From contig NC_091103.1 in the NCBI RefSeq assembly GCF_024713975.1, forward strand, positions 6,885,501 through 6,949,500: a stretch of 64,000 nucleotides of DNA. The letters are read 5' to 3'. Origin of the DNA: Paralichthys olivaceus. Taxonomy: Eukaryota; Chordata; Actinopteri; Pleuronectiformes; Paralichthyidae. Below the pieces are notes generated by a model. The model did not search any database. It saw nothing but the letters and a program-made list of their open reading frames with translations, and was not told the origin of the DNA. This document shows positions 21,661 through 35,823 of the stretch, piece by piece; the stretch's first letter is position 1, and each line of letters starts with the position of its first letter. The position numbers were made by a program, and so were the translations under genes.

Positions 21661-24600
21661 AAGGGAACTCCAGGATATGTCAGATGAATCAAAACAAGTT
21701 GTCAGATACACAATAACCATGCAAATAAACACTAATAGATCACATCATTTGTTATAGATGCGCCCATCAATGCTTCATCCAATAATGGCACTAATGGAGC
21801 ATGCTCTAATGTTGATCATGATTTGCCATCAGAGGCAATTCATTCCACCAGGTTGTTTAACCTTGAATTTATCCGTGTCCATCCCAGCTAAGTGGATTAT
21901 ATTGATTGAATGTGTCCATCCACTGCCAAAGCATCATGTAAGGATTCAGCTCAGTAGCAAGCTGCTTGTGTTGACAGTGAGCATGTGCTGGCAGATTAGT
22001 CAAAAAACACAGGCACAGGCTGACACACAGAGTGATTACGTTCAGGACTGTGTGGATGAAGAGAGATAGATGATCAAATAAAAGCATGTGGATGAAGAAA
22101 GACATGTTGGAAGTGATAACAGCTCTGCGGCATCTCAGTTCTCATATGTCTGTTGTTGTCGCGACACAACTGCAGCTAACTGAATGACCAAAAGTAATTC
22201 CCTCCTATTTTCTATCTCGTCTCAATTCTGTCTTTACCCATCAGCGCTCCACTGTGTTCATATCCGTTGCACTGATCAAAGTAAGTTCGTGTTCATTTGC
22301 AGATGTGCTGTGAGGAGCCCAGACAGAGCAGAGTGATCTCCCTCCTCTCTCCTGCAATCGCAGCAGGTTCGGAGGTGTTAAAAATCACTCTCAAAGATAA
22401 ATGCTCTGCCGTTAAAATGCATTCAGGGTGAAATATTTGAAAAGGAGACAGTGATGTTTGATCAGTCAGCTGTAATCTTACAACAGCCAGCATTTTTTAA
22501 AGACGATATACATAAACTGAATTCAGATCAGTTTACTCTGACGACTTTCAAACCTCTTCTTTTTAGCCATGCTGTGACTGGCTAATGAGGAACCTCTCAA
22601 AATGTTATGTTTCACTGACATGCAGAAGATTTAAGTTTTTAAATCCTCTGCTGTTGACAATATGTTTTTTCTGTGCTTTACTTTAATTTCTCTTGTCTTC
22701 CTCTAACACTTCCTTTTACCAGAAGCTGGGAGTTCACAGACAGTGACGTGTACAAACCTGTCCTGACTTACTGGTTTAGCACATACACACTTAACGACTT
22801 CATGGATTTCTGGGAGACTTACCCAAACAACCATATTTACTACTTGGCTAACACTAAATATAACCTTATCCCCAACTCTGATCTTAACCTTTAACTAACC
22901 TTGACACACGTCTTTACCTTCACATTTAATGATTGACATCAGAGGGACTGGCATAAAGAAGGTCCCCACAACATGAGTAATACCTGGATCACACACATAC
23001 CAGCATACCAGGTACATAAGCAGGCTGATTATCAAGTTTAACCCTGTCGGGTTCACATTCGACACACAGCTTGTGTCTGTTTACCCCGATGATGGAGTTA
23101 TCTCTCTTCCACAACGCCTCTAATCTCACCACAATAATGGGTCAGTGTAGCACAGCGCGGTTATGGTTTTTTTGACATGTTTCTCTCGCGCCGTGTGTTG
23201 ACCTAGCTCGGAGGACGTCTGGCCTTTGTGTTGGGATGTGATTGCCTTGGGGTGTGTTGGGTTGACAATGACGTGCTCACATGCAAGAACGCACCAATCC
23301 TCAACACAAAAGGGCTCAGGGCAAATCAATGTTGCGGTGTGAAGGCGAGACACTCCCTGTGTACAGTTTAATTCAAAGGACTGTGCTCAGCTTCAAATGT
23401 AAAACAGAGATTTGAAATGTTCTTGGAATGGAAAGTGTTGCTCATGAAGGGTTAAGATCAATGTCCTTCTGCGTCTGCACAAATGTAAGTTTGTCAGCAG
23501 CATGGGTTTCTGTCAGTGTCGCACATTCCTACATTACTGGTTCTCAAAACTATTTAGAGTTAGGGTAAACAGGTAGATCAGTGAAAGCAAAACCCTCTCT
23601 TGGTTTATGGCATGTGGAATGAATCAACTGCTTTAAAAGAGCATCAACAGATCCACAGTGAGCCAGGTGGATTTTCACTGTCTGAGTTCTGCAGATTTAG
23701 AGACGACAGACTGATAAATGTAAATTCTTAATCCTGTTTTGCTCTCTAATTATTTGACATTGCACTCAACTATTAAGATGAATGAGGGTGTTAACCAGGG
23801 AGTGACAGAGGAGGGGTTAGTGGGTGGATCGAAAGAGATGAACTTCAAGGGTTTGGTCACACTTGAGCTCTTTAATGACTTGAGTTTTCAACTATGGTGA
23901 AACTGAAGCTGTAGTGCAAAGGCTGCTTCGAAGTTGATTCAACTTGCAAACCTCTTAAGAACCAGTTTGCCAGAGCCTCCAGTGCTACGTCATTACGTCA
24001 CTGTACGTGTCTCTGATCTCCTATTGCTGCTTCTCCCAAGTGTGGTCCCTGTACCCTCTTATAAGATTGGACAGTTTGTTCATCTGTTCTGTGCTCCTCT
24101 CTTATTCTGCTGCAGCCACTCGAACTCAGACTTTGTTCATTAGGCTCCTTCTAGTTTATCTTGCACTTGAGCTGATGACCAGAGAAGAAGAAAACACTTC
24201 TCTTCCACAGAAACGAGAACCGCTGCCTCGCTTTGGCATCCATAAAAATATTCAATCTTTTCGCAGAATACACGCTACATAAACTGTTTAATGGTGGTTG
24301 AAATGTTTTGGTGACTCTTATTGGTCTTGGTGGTCATGATAATCCTGCCTCCAGCCCAGGACGTAAAAACGGCTTGAAGACTGACAAAGTGTTGGTGGTG
24401 ACAGAATCAAACCAGTTTTTCTGGCTGTCGGAACACAAAGGATTGGTTCCAGATTAGGCACCATCTCCAAATTAAACTGCCAGAGTCGGAAAGGGTTGTG
24501 ATTAATTTCATATCACTTGAAGCCCACATCACTGACACATACCAGGCTGGTTTTCTGGCTTTGCTGCCAGTTGAAGTTATAGCACTGGGACTTTAAATAT

Positions 24601-27600
24601 AGCACAGCAGTCCAGTGTCCAGCCAGTTTACCATTCTTGGTTAAATATAATATTCCCAGTGGCTACATGAGGGAGGAATACTTCTCTTCTTTTCCTTTGC
24701 TATTTCTGGTCCACTCTTGCCTTAAACACTCCCTTCAGATCCACAGTAAACATTCAAGTGTTTTCATAGGCTGAGTATAGTGTCAACTAAACTGAACCTT
24801 ATTTGAAAAAAATTGGTGGCGTTCAGAGGTCAGGACCTCCTTGTGTTCTGTGTACATTTCATCAGTTGCTGACCTATTTATCTGGATTCACTCTGATTCA
24901 CACCACTGTAGAACAATAAACATAATAGGCCAGTCCAGCATCAGACTGTCTTTCAAGGGTCAGATTATCCATCCACCAGAAGCCCGTGGGCTTGCAGCGA
25001 TGTTGATCGAAACATATACACACTGGAACCCTCCTGGGGGGATGAGGGGGGGGGGGGGGGGGGGCTGTAATCCTGGGGAGAAGTTGTTGAGTCAGCTGCG
25101 AGGCGAGAGTGGAAGAGGTTTGATGGATTAAACTCTTATCCTCACTCACCCGCTACACGTTTCCTCTGGACGCTGCTGCCTGATGAATTACAATTGCCCT
25201 GGAGGAAGCAGGTGGAGGGGGAAAAGAAGGAGAGGAAGAAAGAGTTTCAAAGAAAGAGAGTGATGCTTGGTCTTTGTTTGGACTGACCTTCAGAGTGTTT
25301 TCACACACACCTCAGTAGTTCTCTACAGTTTGGTATAGGGCTGGAGGAAAGTGTCAAAATAGCAACTTTGTTTTTTCAAATAGTAAATCCCCATAAATCA
25401 AGTAAATGAAAGCTTTTAAGATTTGCTCTTCCAAACTCCTGAGGTCTGGTTTGTCTCTGGCTACATTTTATTTTTCTTTGTGTGGAGTAACAGACATGAG
25501 TAAGGATAGTCAACATGGATGTGGCTAGAGTTAAACTCTGCAGTGCCACCTGCAGGCAGTCAAACTCCCTCAGCAGAACATCCAACGACAGTCCCACACA
25601 TGCTCTTTTATTGTCTATCTGTGCAGAAACTCCATAAAATAAGTTAAAATCATGTAATGCATTAACAGAAGAGGAAGGAATATAGTTTCAGAGCGACAGT
25701 CCCTATGTTGTGTTACTTGCATGTGTCCACTGGATGCCTGAATCTTTAGTTAATGTGATAGTAGCACAAGTCGGCCTCTTTTATCCATTCCAGCTTGAAA
25801 TCATGTGATATGTTTTGTGTGTTTTTGGGCCCAATATGTTGATATACAATGCAAAGTAAAACTTAAACAGTGTGGTTATATCAGCAATGTTAGGCTGAAA
25901 ATCAAAAGCATTCAAAACTGGACAAAACAGCCCAGGGGTGGTTAGCATTAACAGTCTTTACTCTTCTGAGAAGACCTGGAAGAATCTACTATAGGTTTTA
26001 GTACCTGGCTGCAGATTTTGCTTCCATTTACACTCAAGTGCATTAATAAGTTGGATAAGATGTTGGTTTCACCTGCAGTTACCGTTCCATTGGGTTCAGG
26101 TCAGGCTTTTCAGCCCAAACTGAGAAAACTATTTCTAAACTATCAAGCTGCACCACATTTCACACACTTATAGATATATGGTGCCTTAATATGCCTGATT
26201 TACGAAATGATTAATGAAAAACAACAAAACAAAAAACTAACCCGCCCTATTTCACAATGTTAAAGAAACTAATGAGAATTCCTGGATCAAAATGAAATGG
26301 GTTCCTCCCTGACCCATGCCACATCCTTCCACCAAGAGTCATGGAAATCCCTTCTGTTGTTTTTGTGTCGTCTAACTTACAAACGAACGGATAAGGGGTG
26401 AAAAACAAAACCTCCTTGGTGGAGGTAGTGAACCTAACCCACTGTGCAATGTTGAACCTTCTACTAACTTAAGCTGCAAAGTGACATGCACAACAGTTTC
26501 TGCAATATAACTGAGATTTCCCTTTACTGGAACAAAGGGGCCCAGACAAAGAAAAACAGCCCCTGACCAAAAGTACACAAAATAATCACATACTGTACCT
26601 TTGGCCTTATAGGGCTTTTGCTTGTTTTGGCACAACTGTATGGACGTGGCAAGTGGAAGGAACGGAAGCCTGCACAAAGAAAATACACAACTATAATACA
26701 AAAACAGTTGTGTCCATATCAGGGGCTCCCTCTCATTCAACCACTCTCCCTCTGAGAACATAGTGTTACCTGAAACTACTCTTCCCAGCCCAACATGAAA
26801 GATCTGCATTGTTTAAAAAAAAAAAAAAAAAGAGGAGAGGAAAACTGACCTGAGCTTGTGAAAACTCTCTCAATGAAGAGAAGAGGCTCTTTGTGATCCT
26901 CCGAGCTCTGTGTGTTTGGTCCTAAGTATTTCCTCCAAAATCGGTGCTACACAAACTCAGGTTTCCCCCCCGGTGGTCCCTTTGTTTGTGAGCCATAATG
27001 AAGAGAGGAAAGGTACAAACACAGACCATCGAGGGATAATGTAATGAAACCAATTTCTTGATTCTGAGAGTTAGGCCAGCTATACTTGATTTATCCAGCA
27101 TGTTCTCCATTCTCTTTAAATCCAGGAGGCCTTAAAGTCACAATCTTTATGTTCAAGATCTTGTCATTAAATGTTTAATATTTAGGATAATTGGCTCAGA
27201 TGTCAAATGTCGTTGTATTATTGTGACTAAAAACAACAGATATCAAATCTGACTGTCGATCCTCCTCCATGTTATTCTTCTGAAGTCACGTTTGATAACA
27301 TTTGGTTCTATGAGATCCCAAGTCTCTGAAATCGTTTTTTAAAACTGGCACGTGTGTGGTCTTACGTTGTGCCCAAATCGTCTAGTGCGTGCATTCTGGC
27401 GATTATAATATTTAAAAAAATCACTTAAATCGGACATTGTGTCTGTGGTCTGCGATTTAGAGTATTTATAAGTAACTGCACCCACAAACCCTAAAACTTA
27501 AACAAGTGATACAAAAAACACTGACATAGATCTGGATTGAGCACTGAGGCGGACGTGTTTGTTCACTCTTCAGACTATTTTTTATGATATTTACAGAAGA

Positions 27601-30600
27601 AATATTTAGAATACCTGGGAGTGTTTGCTGAGCAGTTGTGAAAAGAGTTCAATATACCGAGCATGCCTCTCTGCAGTGTGAAACACTGCAGAGCTTTGGA
27701 AATGCCGTCCTTGGTTACAGTTACTAAGTAGAACAAATATATCTCAATGGACAGTTCTGTTTGTCTGTGTGTCTGTCGGCAGAATATATCTATGATTTAA
27801 GAGTGAAATTTAAACTTGGCAGAAGAAGTAAGTGAATATTTTGTTGTTCAGTTACTAGATTCAGTACAATACACTTGAGTGACTTCCTCTGGGCATGGAT
27901 GCACACAGGAAATGTGTAGTGAATTTGTGCGACCATGTTCATTCAGATGTGTATCTGAAAGAGGAGCTAGTTTATTACCTCTGCCAAGGACGTTATGTTT
28001 TCATCTGCGTTTGTTTGTTTTTTCCTTTAGTATTATCAACATGAGAGACTGGGTGATTTTCATCGTCCTTGATTTCTCAGCAAATAATTAATGGATCTTG
28101 AAAAAAAATCAATCATGTTTAGGGGACTGATATTTATGAGTGTGTGCAATTTGCTGCAGATACAAATAAAAACCTGGATCTACTGAATTTAAATGTGGTT
28201 TCATAAGCGGACTGTTGAGGTAAACACTCTCTGAGTGCCATTCTAGTTTATTGATTTATTGAAAATGTGGTTAGTGCCAAACCCAGGATGTGTTTTTTCA
28301 ACTATAGCAGAATAGCAGGCAGCATGTATGAATGCACAGCTACATATTTTACACTAAAGACACAGTAAATCATATGGGTATTGTTATGTGCTTTATGCTG
28401 CCATCACTCTTCGACATTGGGTGAAATATTATGGCTTTTAGACTCTCTCGGGATGACTGCCAAGCCAAGCAGACCTAATCACACTCTCCTGGGCTTGCTT
28501 TGATTATTTTACTGCAGATTAAAATATTTGCCCTCTTTGGCTTCAGGAATGAAAGTGGACCTGCGCAGTTTGTACCAAGTCATGTTGACAGGTAGAATAA
28601 AAGACTTTAAAGGTTCAGCAAGTTCATTTTATAATGACATGACTGGACATATTGACAAATATGTTTCATGGACTAATGCCAACACTGGCAGGCTACATAT
28701 AATGGGGTGCGTGTTTGTATGTGTGCACTCTTTGTCCATATGGATCCATCAGGAAGATGCCAAGCCAACACACACACAGTCACGTCACCATGACTGCATA
28801 GGACATTACATTGACTTACATTGATTTGACTGAATCAATTATCCACCTCAAAATTTAATCATCACATTATGACCTGCGGGTTTGTCCCTAGAATGTGAGA
28901 TGAGATTTAGGTCCTCACAACATGAGTAATACCACACTAACACACGCGCGCGCACACACACACACACAAATACTGACAAACACACACATACACAGGAGAT
29001 GCTGAAGTGATTCCTTAATTGGCTCAATCTTTTTTTAAGTTCAGGTGACCAGGCATCAAAGTGTCAGCACAACGGAAAAAAAATGTCATAAGATATGATT
29101 TAATTATATCTTTTGAATTACCAGAATAGAGTGGAATAGAACATCTTCGCATTTCACAGCATTTTATACCTTTTAACACATTTCTTTTTGTCAGTCAGTC
29201 AACATCATTAGGACAAATTCATGTATTTTCCTCACGCCTGCCCTGCCCTCCTCTTGGGTAAATAACTCCATCTTAATAGGCCATGAGAGCTCCCTCTCTC
29301 TGTGTGTCTCTGTGTGCCGGGTGTGGTCAGCACTGGCAGGATGTCCAGACATAAACAAGTGAGCAACTCAGACTGGACGGAGAGACGGGCTGGACTGAAA
29401 GAAAGGACAGACAAACAAGCAAACAACAAATTGGCATTATCCCCTCATTATGTGACTGCACTTATGGAGAAAAATGCATTTCCATCATTTTGCTTTCCCT
29501 CCAGCTTCATCCATACACCTCGTACTCACTCATCAACTCGATCACCCTGCTCTGGCTCACCACTTAAGCTCGCTCTCTCGTTTGTGCTTATTTATCTCTG
29601 TCCTCTCTTTCTCTAAATGTGCAAAAAAAAATCTGCACTTAAATGTCCTCACTCATGTAATGGCACACATCCCTCTTTTCCAATTAGGGCCTGCTAATGA
29701 CTGATTTAATAGCAATTGTGTACTTTTTGCCCCAGGGACAGATGATTGTAGTAATTGAGGCACTGTACACAGCCTTAAATGTTCCGTCATTTCACTAATA
29801 TCCACTCTGCCTTTGAAAAGGCCCAATTAACTGTAATTCTTCTTCAGCTCAGCTTGTGTCAGAAGAGAGCGCAGGGTTGTAAGCAGGGATTTTTGTTGTT
29901 GTTTAAAGCAGATTAGCGAAGCTTATTTTAATTGATGTTGTGTAAACTGAATGGTTGATTATAATTGAGGTGCCTACGACTTGTGGACCTGTTTTTTTTC
30001 TGGATTTTAACAGCACGATGAATCTTTTCATGCTACATTGCTAAGATAACCATGTGCACTATACTCTGACATAAGAATGTTAAATAGATTATTATTAATA
30101 ATAATAGTAATGTCAGTATAATAATAATAATAACGTGTATTTCTACAGCACCTTTCAAAACAGTTACAAGGTGCTTTAAAAGTTAAAAATTAAAAATCCA
30201 TCAATTTAACGATCACACAGTAAAATATTGAATTTTACGCATATTACATAGAAAAACACAAATGAGATTCTCATCACATTTCATGTCATAATTGTAATAA
30301 TGACAGGCTCATATCACACAAGTAAGAAAGAGTAAAGGTTAATAGGAATACATACAAAGGGACACAGTGATGAACAGACCAGACAAACATGTAACACACG
30401 TCTAACGTCTTGCAAAAAACAGGAAACCAAGCATAGTCTGAAATGAAGCACGAAGCCGATGTTTTTGTGAGACATGCAATTCAATATACAGTTTTATTTC
30501 TGGACCCCACTCCTCCATTCCCTCTGTTTGTCTTTGTCACATGGAATATGAGACCTTTACTTTGTGGCTCAGATGCTTCTGCTGACACACACACACACAC

Positions 30601-33600
30601 ACGCACAAGTACAAGCACACACACACATACACACACTTATTACTAGGTATAGCCGGGTACAGCCAGCCCTGAATCAATCGCATGAAGTTTGATTCACTAA
30701 CATCAGTGTTTCTTTTACACTGGAGGTTTTCTCCCTTCACCTTCCATCAGATCAAATTATACATCTTATCTCATTTTATACCAAAATAAAGTCAGTGTCA
30801 CATTCTTCTTTAAATAATACAATGTCAGCGATGCCTGAGGTGTAAGATGTGTTGCGTTGTCTACTACTCAAACCAAACAGTTTCAACATCTTTCTTGACT
30901 CACGCAGAAAATGATTGATCCAAATTGGAGTCTAATCTATAAGATTCTAAGAACCTAAGTAACTATGATACCTGAGTTCTCCTTTCACCAGCTTCCAGAA
31001 AACGTCCATAACACTAATGGGGAATAATCAAAAAATCAGTTTTACTGCCCCAAAACCTTTATTTCCATTTGAGAAAAATACATTTTAATTCTGAAACAAG
31101 ACTCTGCTTTTTGCTCAGAAGGACTTTTGTTGTTGTGAGCACTCTGTCTGTATCACTCACTCCATCACGCCCCTCCCAGGTTTCATCAGGCTCATTTAAA
31201 ACACTTATAGCTGCTGCTGTCAGGACCCGGCGATGAGAGAGAAGCCTGTCTGTTTGATGCTGTGCGGGGGCCGTCTGGTCACCCCGCTCTCTCATCCCGG
31301 CCCACAGGAAACTCTTTCCAGTCTGATAAGGAAAAGAACAAGTTGCCAGAGGAGCCAAAACCCCACTGACTTTATCCCAGTTCCTCCAGACTCAATGCTC
31401 ACTGTGATTATAATGCAGGGGATGTGATATGGCTCAATTTGCCCTCTTTCCTAGACTTGTTATTTATAACCAGTCTGGAGCCTTTGGGTATGTTGCCATT
31501 TAGCATTGGGAAGGCCCACTTTAGTTTACTTAATCAACATTTTCAATTGCAGACTGGATCTTAATTCATCTTTTCAGGGCTGAGGTCCTTTAAGATTCGA
31601 TTCATATCCGTGTTAGAAAGCAACTGTATTGTACAGTCCTTATCAATCTTATAACACTGATGCTGCCTGAAGAAACCCGAAGCCGGGGATGAAACGTATA
31701 TATAAAGTGACAGCGCTTCTGCTTAAACTCAAGTCTGTCTGATAGCCAGAGCCCTCATCAGTGTTTAACTTGTTCTGCAGATTCCTCCTATGCAGTGTGC
31801 TGATGACGATAGGACAGGTTTTGGCTCCCCTGAAGCACACTGGCTGCTATAGCTCTGCAGATGGACGCTCTGCTGTGTGCCAGTGCATTGTCTTAAACAA
31901 GGCTAGACATGGCTCCTGATAATATTGTGGCATATGGAGCTCCCCCTATAAATAGTCCGGGCTGGTCTGAACTGGACAGGAGGCACGCAGACGTCCAGAG
32001 CCTCATACGTACATTCTCACTGGGCTGCTCCAGAATAAAGTTGGATGTGACTTAATAACGAGACTCATCAACATGAGAGGGAGACATGATCGTCTGGTTT
32101 CTGACATGATTTTGACCAGCTGCCAGGCAGAAAGGCAGCTTGCAGCATGTCTCTGCTTGGGAGGGGGCATGCATTTGTGTGAGTGTGTGTTTTTGTGCGG
32201 TGTACTGTATATGTGCGTTGGCGCTCGCTCCACTCTAGCAAGCTCCATCCATCATTATGTGGAAGAGCCAGATTGTTGCCAATATCTCTGTCCACTCTTC
32301 CAATCCATTCATTCTCCATCTAATAGGTCTATCACATAGTGTAAAGATTGATATAGTCCATATCCATATAATATACAGCAGACTTTCAATTTCAGCCTCG
32401 GCTCTCTGCTGCAGTAGTGTGGCTAAAGTGGCAATTATTCATTAAGTGTCACAAAATCAGCCTACTGACCTGAAATCAGTTTGGACTTTCTAGATGTAAT
32501 GAAGCAGATTTTTATGAAGGAAGTTCACTTACTGCCTGCAGATCTAATCTTGTATACTTTCAGCCATGGGACCAGCCTGTAGGGCTTCAGCGTGTTATAT
32601 ACCATATGTATCTAACACAGTTACTGCGACGCCTCAAGAGTTAGTGATTTTCCTTGCAGCAGCTCTGCGTAGGCAGAGATAAGGTCAATTGGTACACTGC
32701 ATGCACTCACAAGGCAGAAAAATACTGATGAGGGTGAACTCAAACTGCATCTTTTGCTCTGTATTTTTGTCAGTTATTTGTGTTTCTTTTCAAAAGCTTT
32801 CATGTAAGCTATGTATGTATGTATGTATTGATTTTGCTACTGGAAACGGGGCATTCTTCTCTGTTAGTAACCTTTGCTGCTGTGCTATATGCTTGTATTT
32901 TGCAGGTGTGCTGCGGGTCAGCGGGATGCGTATATACACATATGGGGAAATGGAGGCAGTCAACGGGACGGACGCTCGTCTCAAGTGCACATTTCAGAGT
33001 TCCTCTCCTATTAATCCCAACGCAATTGTCATCTCGTGGACCTTTAGACCGCTCAAAAAAGGCGGAGAGGAATCGGTGAGTGTGTGTGTGTGTGTGTGTG
33101 TGTGGAAGAAAGAGCGATCAAACCTCAAACCTCCCGCATTGTGTCAGGGCGGATCCACCCCCTCAACCAACTGAGAGAGGAGTTGGTGAGTCATCGGGCT
33201 CCCTACGGAGCATCCAAGACAGCCTGTGTTTGTATACGTATGTGTGTGAGTGTGAGTGAGTGTGTGTGCGCATAATGAGGTCTGGGTTTGTGTCTTGTCG
33301 TTCTCCCTAAGAATAAAATATTATCCTTCCCCAGCAGCTCTAGTCTTTGTTTGCTGTGACTTTCTGTCTTTTTGTTGCTAAAAGCAAATCTGCTTTTCAA
33401 ATTCCACCTGTAGGTGTTCCACTACCAGCAACGACCCTATCCTCCTGTAGAAGGCATTTTCAGGAAGCACGTCTCTTGGGCCGGTGACATCATGGGCCAA
33501 GACGCCTCCATCATAATTCGTGAGGTCAAGTTCACCTACAACGGGACTTACATCTGCCAGGTCAAGAATCCGCCGGACGTCCACGGATCGGTTGGAGAGA

Positions 33601-35823
33601 TTCATCTGCGTGTCGTCTCCACAGGTCGGCAGATTTAAACATATTGATGTACGATATGAAAATTGTTGTGTTTCATTACAGCCAGTGACTCTTAGGTTAA
33701 CAACTGCAACAAATAAAGTATCATAATTATATCTCATGTTCTATGAACAAACAATCCTGGAAAAACTGGGATGATCACCAAAGTCATTCCAATACATTTT
33801 ATTTGGAATTGTAATGTCTGTGCCAAATTAAATGGCAATGTTGCCAGCATTTGTTGACTTTTAACTTAACCATCAAAAATATATACTTCATGGTGGCGCT
33901 AGAGGTGAGAGGAAATGTCAGGGCAGCACCGTATGCATTGGGATTTATCCTCTGAGGCATTTGAAGGTGTGTATAAACAGCAATCCACACAACATTTCAC
34001 TCTGGACCAAACTGACTGACCAACTGGGATAACCATCATGCACCACAACACATCTCAGTCTGGCTTCCTTTCTTTCCTTCTCACCTACAGCTTCTTTCTC
34101 CCAACTTCTCCATTTGGCCTTGGCCATCGCGGGCGGCATCACTGCAGTGGTCCTCCTCATCGTCATCATCCTGTACTGCAGGAGGTGCACGAAACGGAGA
34201 CAGAGGCAGCAGGAGGGGAACGAGGAGGCTCCCCGCAAAGAGAGAAAAGATCCCACTGCGTGGTAAGACCAATAGAAGGACAGAAGGGGAGAGAGAGGAA
34301 CAGGGGGAGCCACACACTCTCTCTCTCTCTCTCTCTCCCCGTCTTAGTCTGGGCGTTTCGGGGCATGTGGCACTCTTTCTTGGGCCGTTGGGCTCTATTT
34401 CTAAACTGGACACTTCACTTCCTCCCTCCTCTCCGTGGTCCTGCCGCAGCTCCCAACCTGGACCAGGAGGGCAGCTGTCAATAAAGCAGAAATAAAACCA
34501 AAATGCGTCCATGTATGGAAAGCTGTAGACACTGTATCTCGTTCAGCTTGGGCTTCCGAACACATTTCCTGTTTAGAGTAAATGTCTGATGATGTAGATG
34601 TAGAACAATGGTGTATTCCTGCTGTTCCCTACTAATACATTTGACCCACTCCTGCATATCATACGCAAACCCTGTGTATGATATATTATTTCAACAAAAC
34701 AATAGAAACTGTGACACAACAAATGAGCATGTTCATCATTTCATACTATCATGTGGTAACTGAAAATTGAATTTCAGTTACCACATGAAGGGAAACAAAG
34801 CAAAGATTTTTTTGGTGTTCATAAATGTCAGCTGTTGTACATTTCCATTTTGTTTCACTGCTGAAGTTGTATCGCTGTATTTTGCTGAGATCCTTTGGTG
34901 TTATAAGAGTGGTTTTGGTGTCTGCTGCAGAAGAAAGTAATCAAGACCTGATGATGATCATTTGTTGGAAACAGACATTTCATCCTTTTATGAAAAAAAT
35001 AGCACATAATTAAATGCAGTAATAATTCTACATTAAATTTCTATTTTATTATATATACATTTAATTGAGGTTGCATTCTTTACCATGTATAAAGGCCTTT
35101 TGTCTGTTTCAAACAATCAGCTATTTTGTCAAAAACAACTTTTTTCTGGGCCTGCAGGACTTCTTTGCTTCTCTATTGGGTTTTCAGATCTTTCTGTAAT
35201 GGGTGCTGCGACTGTTTACCTTGTTGCGATAATGTTCGCTCCGGACTTCAAAAGCCAAGCCTCTCAGGGAAAAGTTGACAACTTAACTGTGATCTTGTTA
35301 TGATCGATTTTATTCAGACTCCAAACTGAATCTGTGACTGAAAAACTTTGGGAAGGAAGGAAACAATTTTACCCAAATCAGATGAAGATGGGTAAACAGA
35401 TATTTTAAGCCGGCCTTTGCTCTCAAAATGGGACTTAACCTTGAGTGATTCTAACCCTTTGTCCCTGCTGGTGTGTGTGTAGCTGTCTGCTTGTCTTTGT
35501 CCTCTTTCTTTGTGTGGGACCTATGCTTATGCATGTACATAAATAATTCACAAATATGTCAAGCATGAATGCACATCGCTGTGTGTGTGTGGATGTGTGC
35601 TATGTTGCTCTTACCTCCCCTTGGTGCATATCTCCCTTTCCCCTCTGTGTGTGTGTGTCCCAGCCACCCATCGAGGTCCTTCCACCTTTACATGTCAGAG
35701 ACGTCCATAGAGATTGACAGCTCAGATGGCATGATCTCAGAGGCCAGCACCAAAGACCCAAGCTCCTCAGAGGAGGAGGGCCCGAGCTCAGACGACGACG
35801 ATGGTGACGATGACTCTGACTGA
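20941..35823 (+). CDS. mpzl2: Myelin protein zero-like 2 (EVA1-type adhesion protein)
   Basis: Exons 20941-20995, 32906-33075, 33414-33624, 34091-34262, 35664-35823 (stop TGA); 255 residues, phases 1,0,1,2. Residues 1-18 are a signal peptide (YFFTVLCGLAAS). One V-type Ig domain has Cys46 and Cys123, the P0-family blocks VNGTDARLKCTF, ISWTFRPL, HVSWAGD and NGTYICQVKNPPDVHG, and N-glycosylation sequons. The membrane helix is about 152-174, followed by a basic CRRCTKRRQRQQ. The tail ends in an acidic Ser/Glu/Asp region (SSDDDDGDDDSD). VNGTD and CQVKNPPDV match mammalian MPZL2 best. The family mediates homophilic adhesion in epithelia, including thymic epithelium. The first intron is about 12 kb. 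The ATG at 20941 is the first in frame and begins the signal peptide. Other 3' ends are possible (see 34263-34496). Confidence 0.94.
26135..26435. repeat. Interspersed repeat family C, copy in mpzl2 intron 1
   Basis: 'atcaagctgcaccacatttc', 'ccttaatatgcctgattta', 'cttccaccaagagtcatgg' and 'cctccttggtggaggtagtg' match the family C landmarks. Confidence 0.6.
27970..28215. repeat. Interspersed repeat family C, inverted copy in mpzl2 intron 1
   Basis: 'ttacctctgccaagg ... tcaatcatgtttaggggact ... tctactgaatttaaatgtgg' is the reverse complement of the 5120-5280 copy ('ccacatttaaattcaccaga', 'cagtcccctaaacatgcctg'). Confidence 0.65.
33076..33103 (+). repeat. (GT)n microsatellite overlapping the mpzl2 exon 2 donor
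   Basis: The donor GTGAGT is the start of a GT run of about 13 units. Many adjacent GT dinucleotides are available to the splicing machinery, but the first (exon end 33075) keeps phase with exon 3. Confidence 0.85.
34263..34496 (+). other. Alternative mpzl2 terminal exon and read-through end
   Basis: Exon 4 ends in phase 2 at 34262. Reading straight on gives TGG TAA, an immediate stop (tail ...DPTAW). A second option is a pyrimidine-rich acceptor (GTGGTCCTGCCGCAG, ends 34449). It would splice in phase to 34450-34495, adding C-SQPGPGGQLSIKQK and a stop. Poly(A) signals AATAAA lie at 34480-34485 and 34491-34496. Either would remove the acidic tail encoded at 35664-35823. The alternative is structurally sound but unproven. 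Confidence 0.4.

Larger units (their letters stand above)
20996..32905 (+). other. mpzl2 intron 1 (12 kb)
   Basis: A long intron with no supportable exon on either strand. It holds a 19-base G run (25046-25064) and family C repeat copies (26135-26435; 27970-28215 inverted). 'Accatcctcacaa'-type sequence occurs near 22960-22990 and 28905-28935 ('tcctcacaacatgagtaatacc'). There is an ATA/AAT run with a LINE-like 'cacctttcaaaacagttac' stretch near 30085-30180, and CA repeats near 30586-30638. The rest looks unique and non-coding. Confidence 0.8.

Noticed and set aside
26372-26809. 145-residue minus-strand open frame in mpzl2 intron 1
   Set aside because: Overlaps a family C repeat and shows no conserved motif.
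28543-28592. Short segment bounded by an AG and a GT in mpzl2 intron 1
   Set aside because: No family similarity, and including it would not match any known MPZL2 exon; the direct exon 1 to exon 2 junction is in phase.
31661-31705. CTGATG ... GAAACGT stretch resembling a hammerhead ribozyme core
   Set aside because: The obligatory CUGANGA is broken (CTGATGC) and the flanking helices do not pair convincingly.
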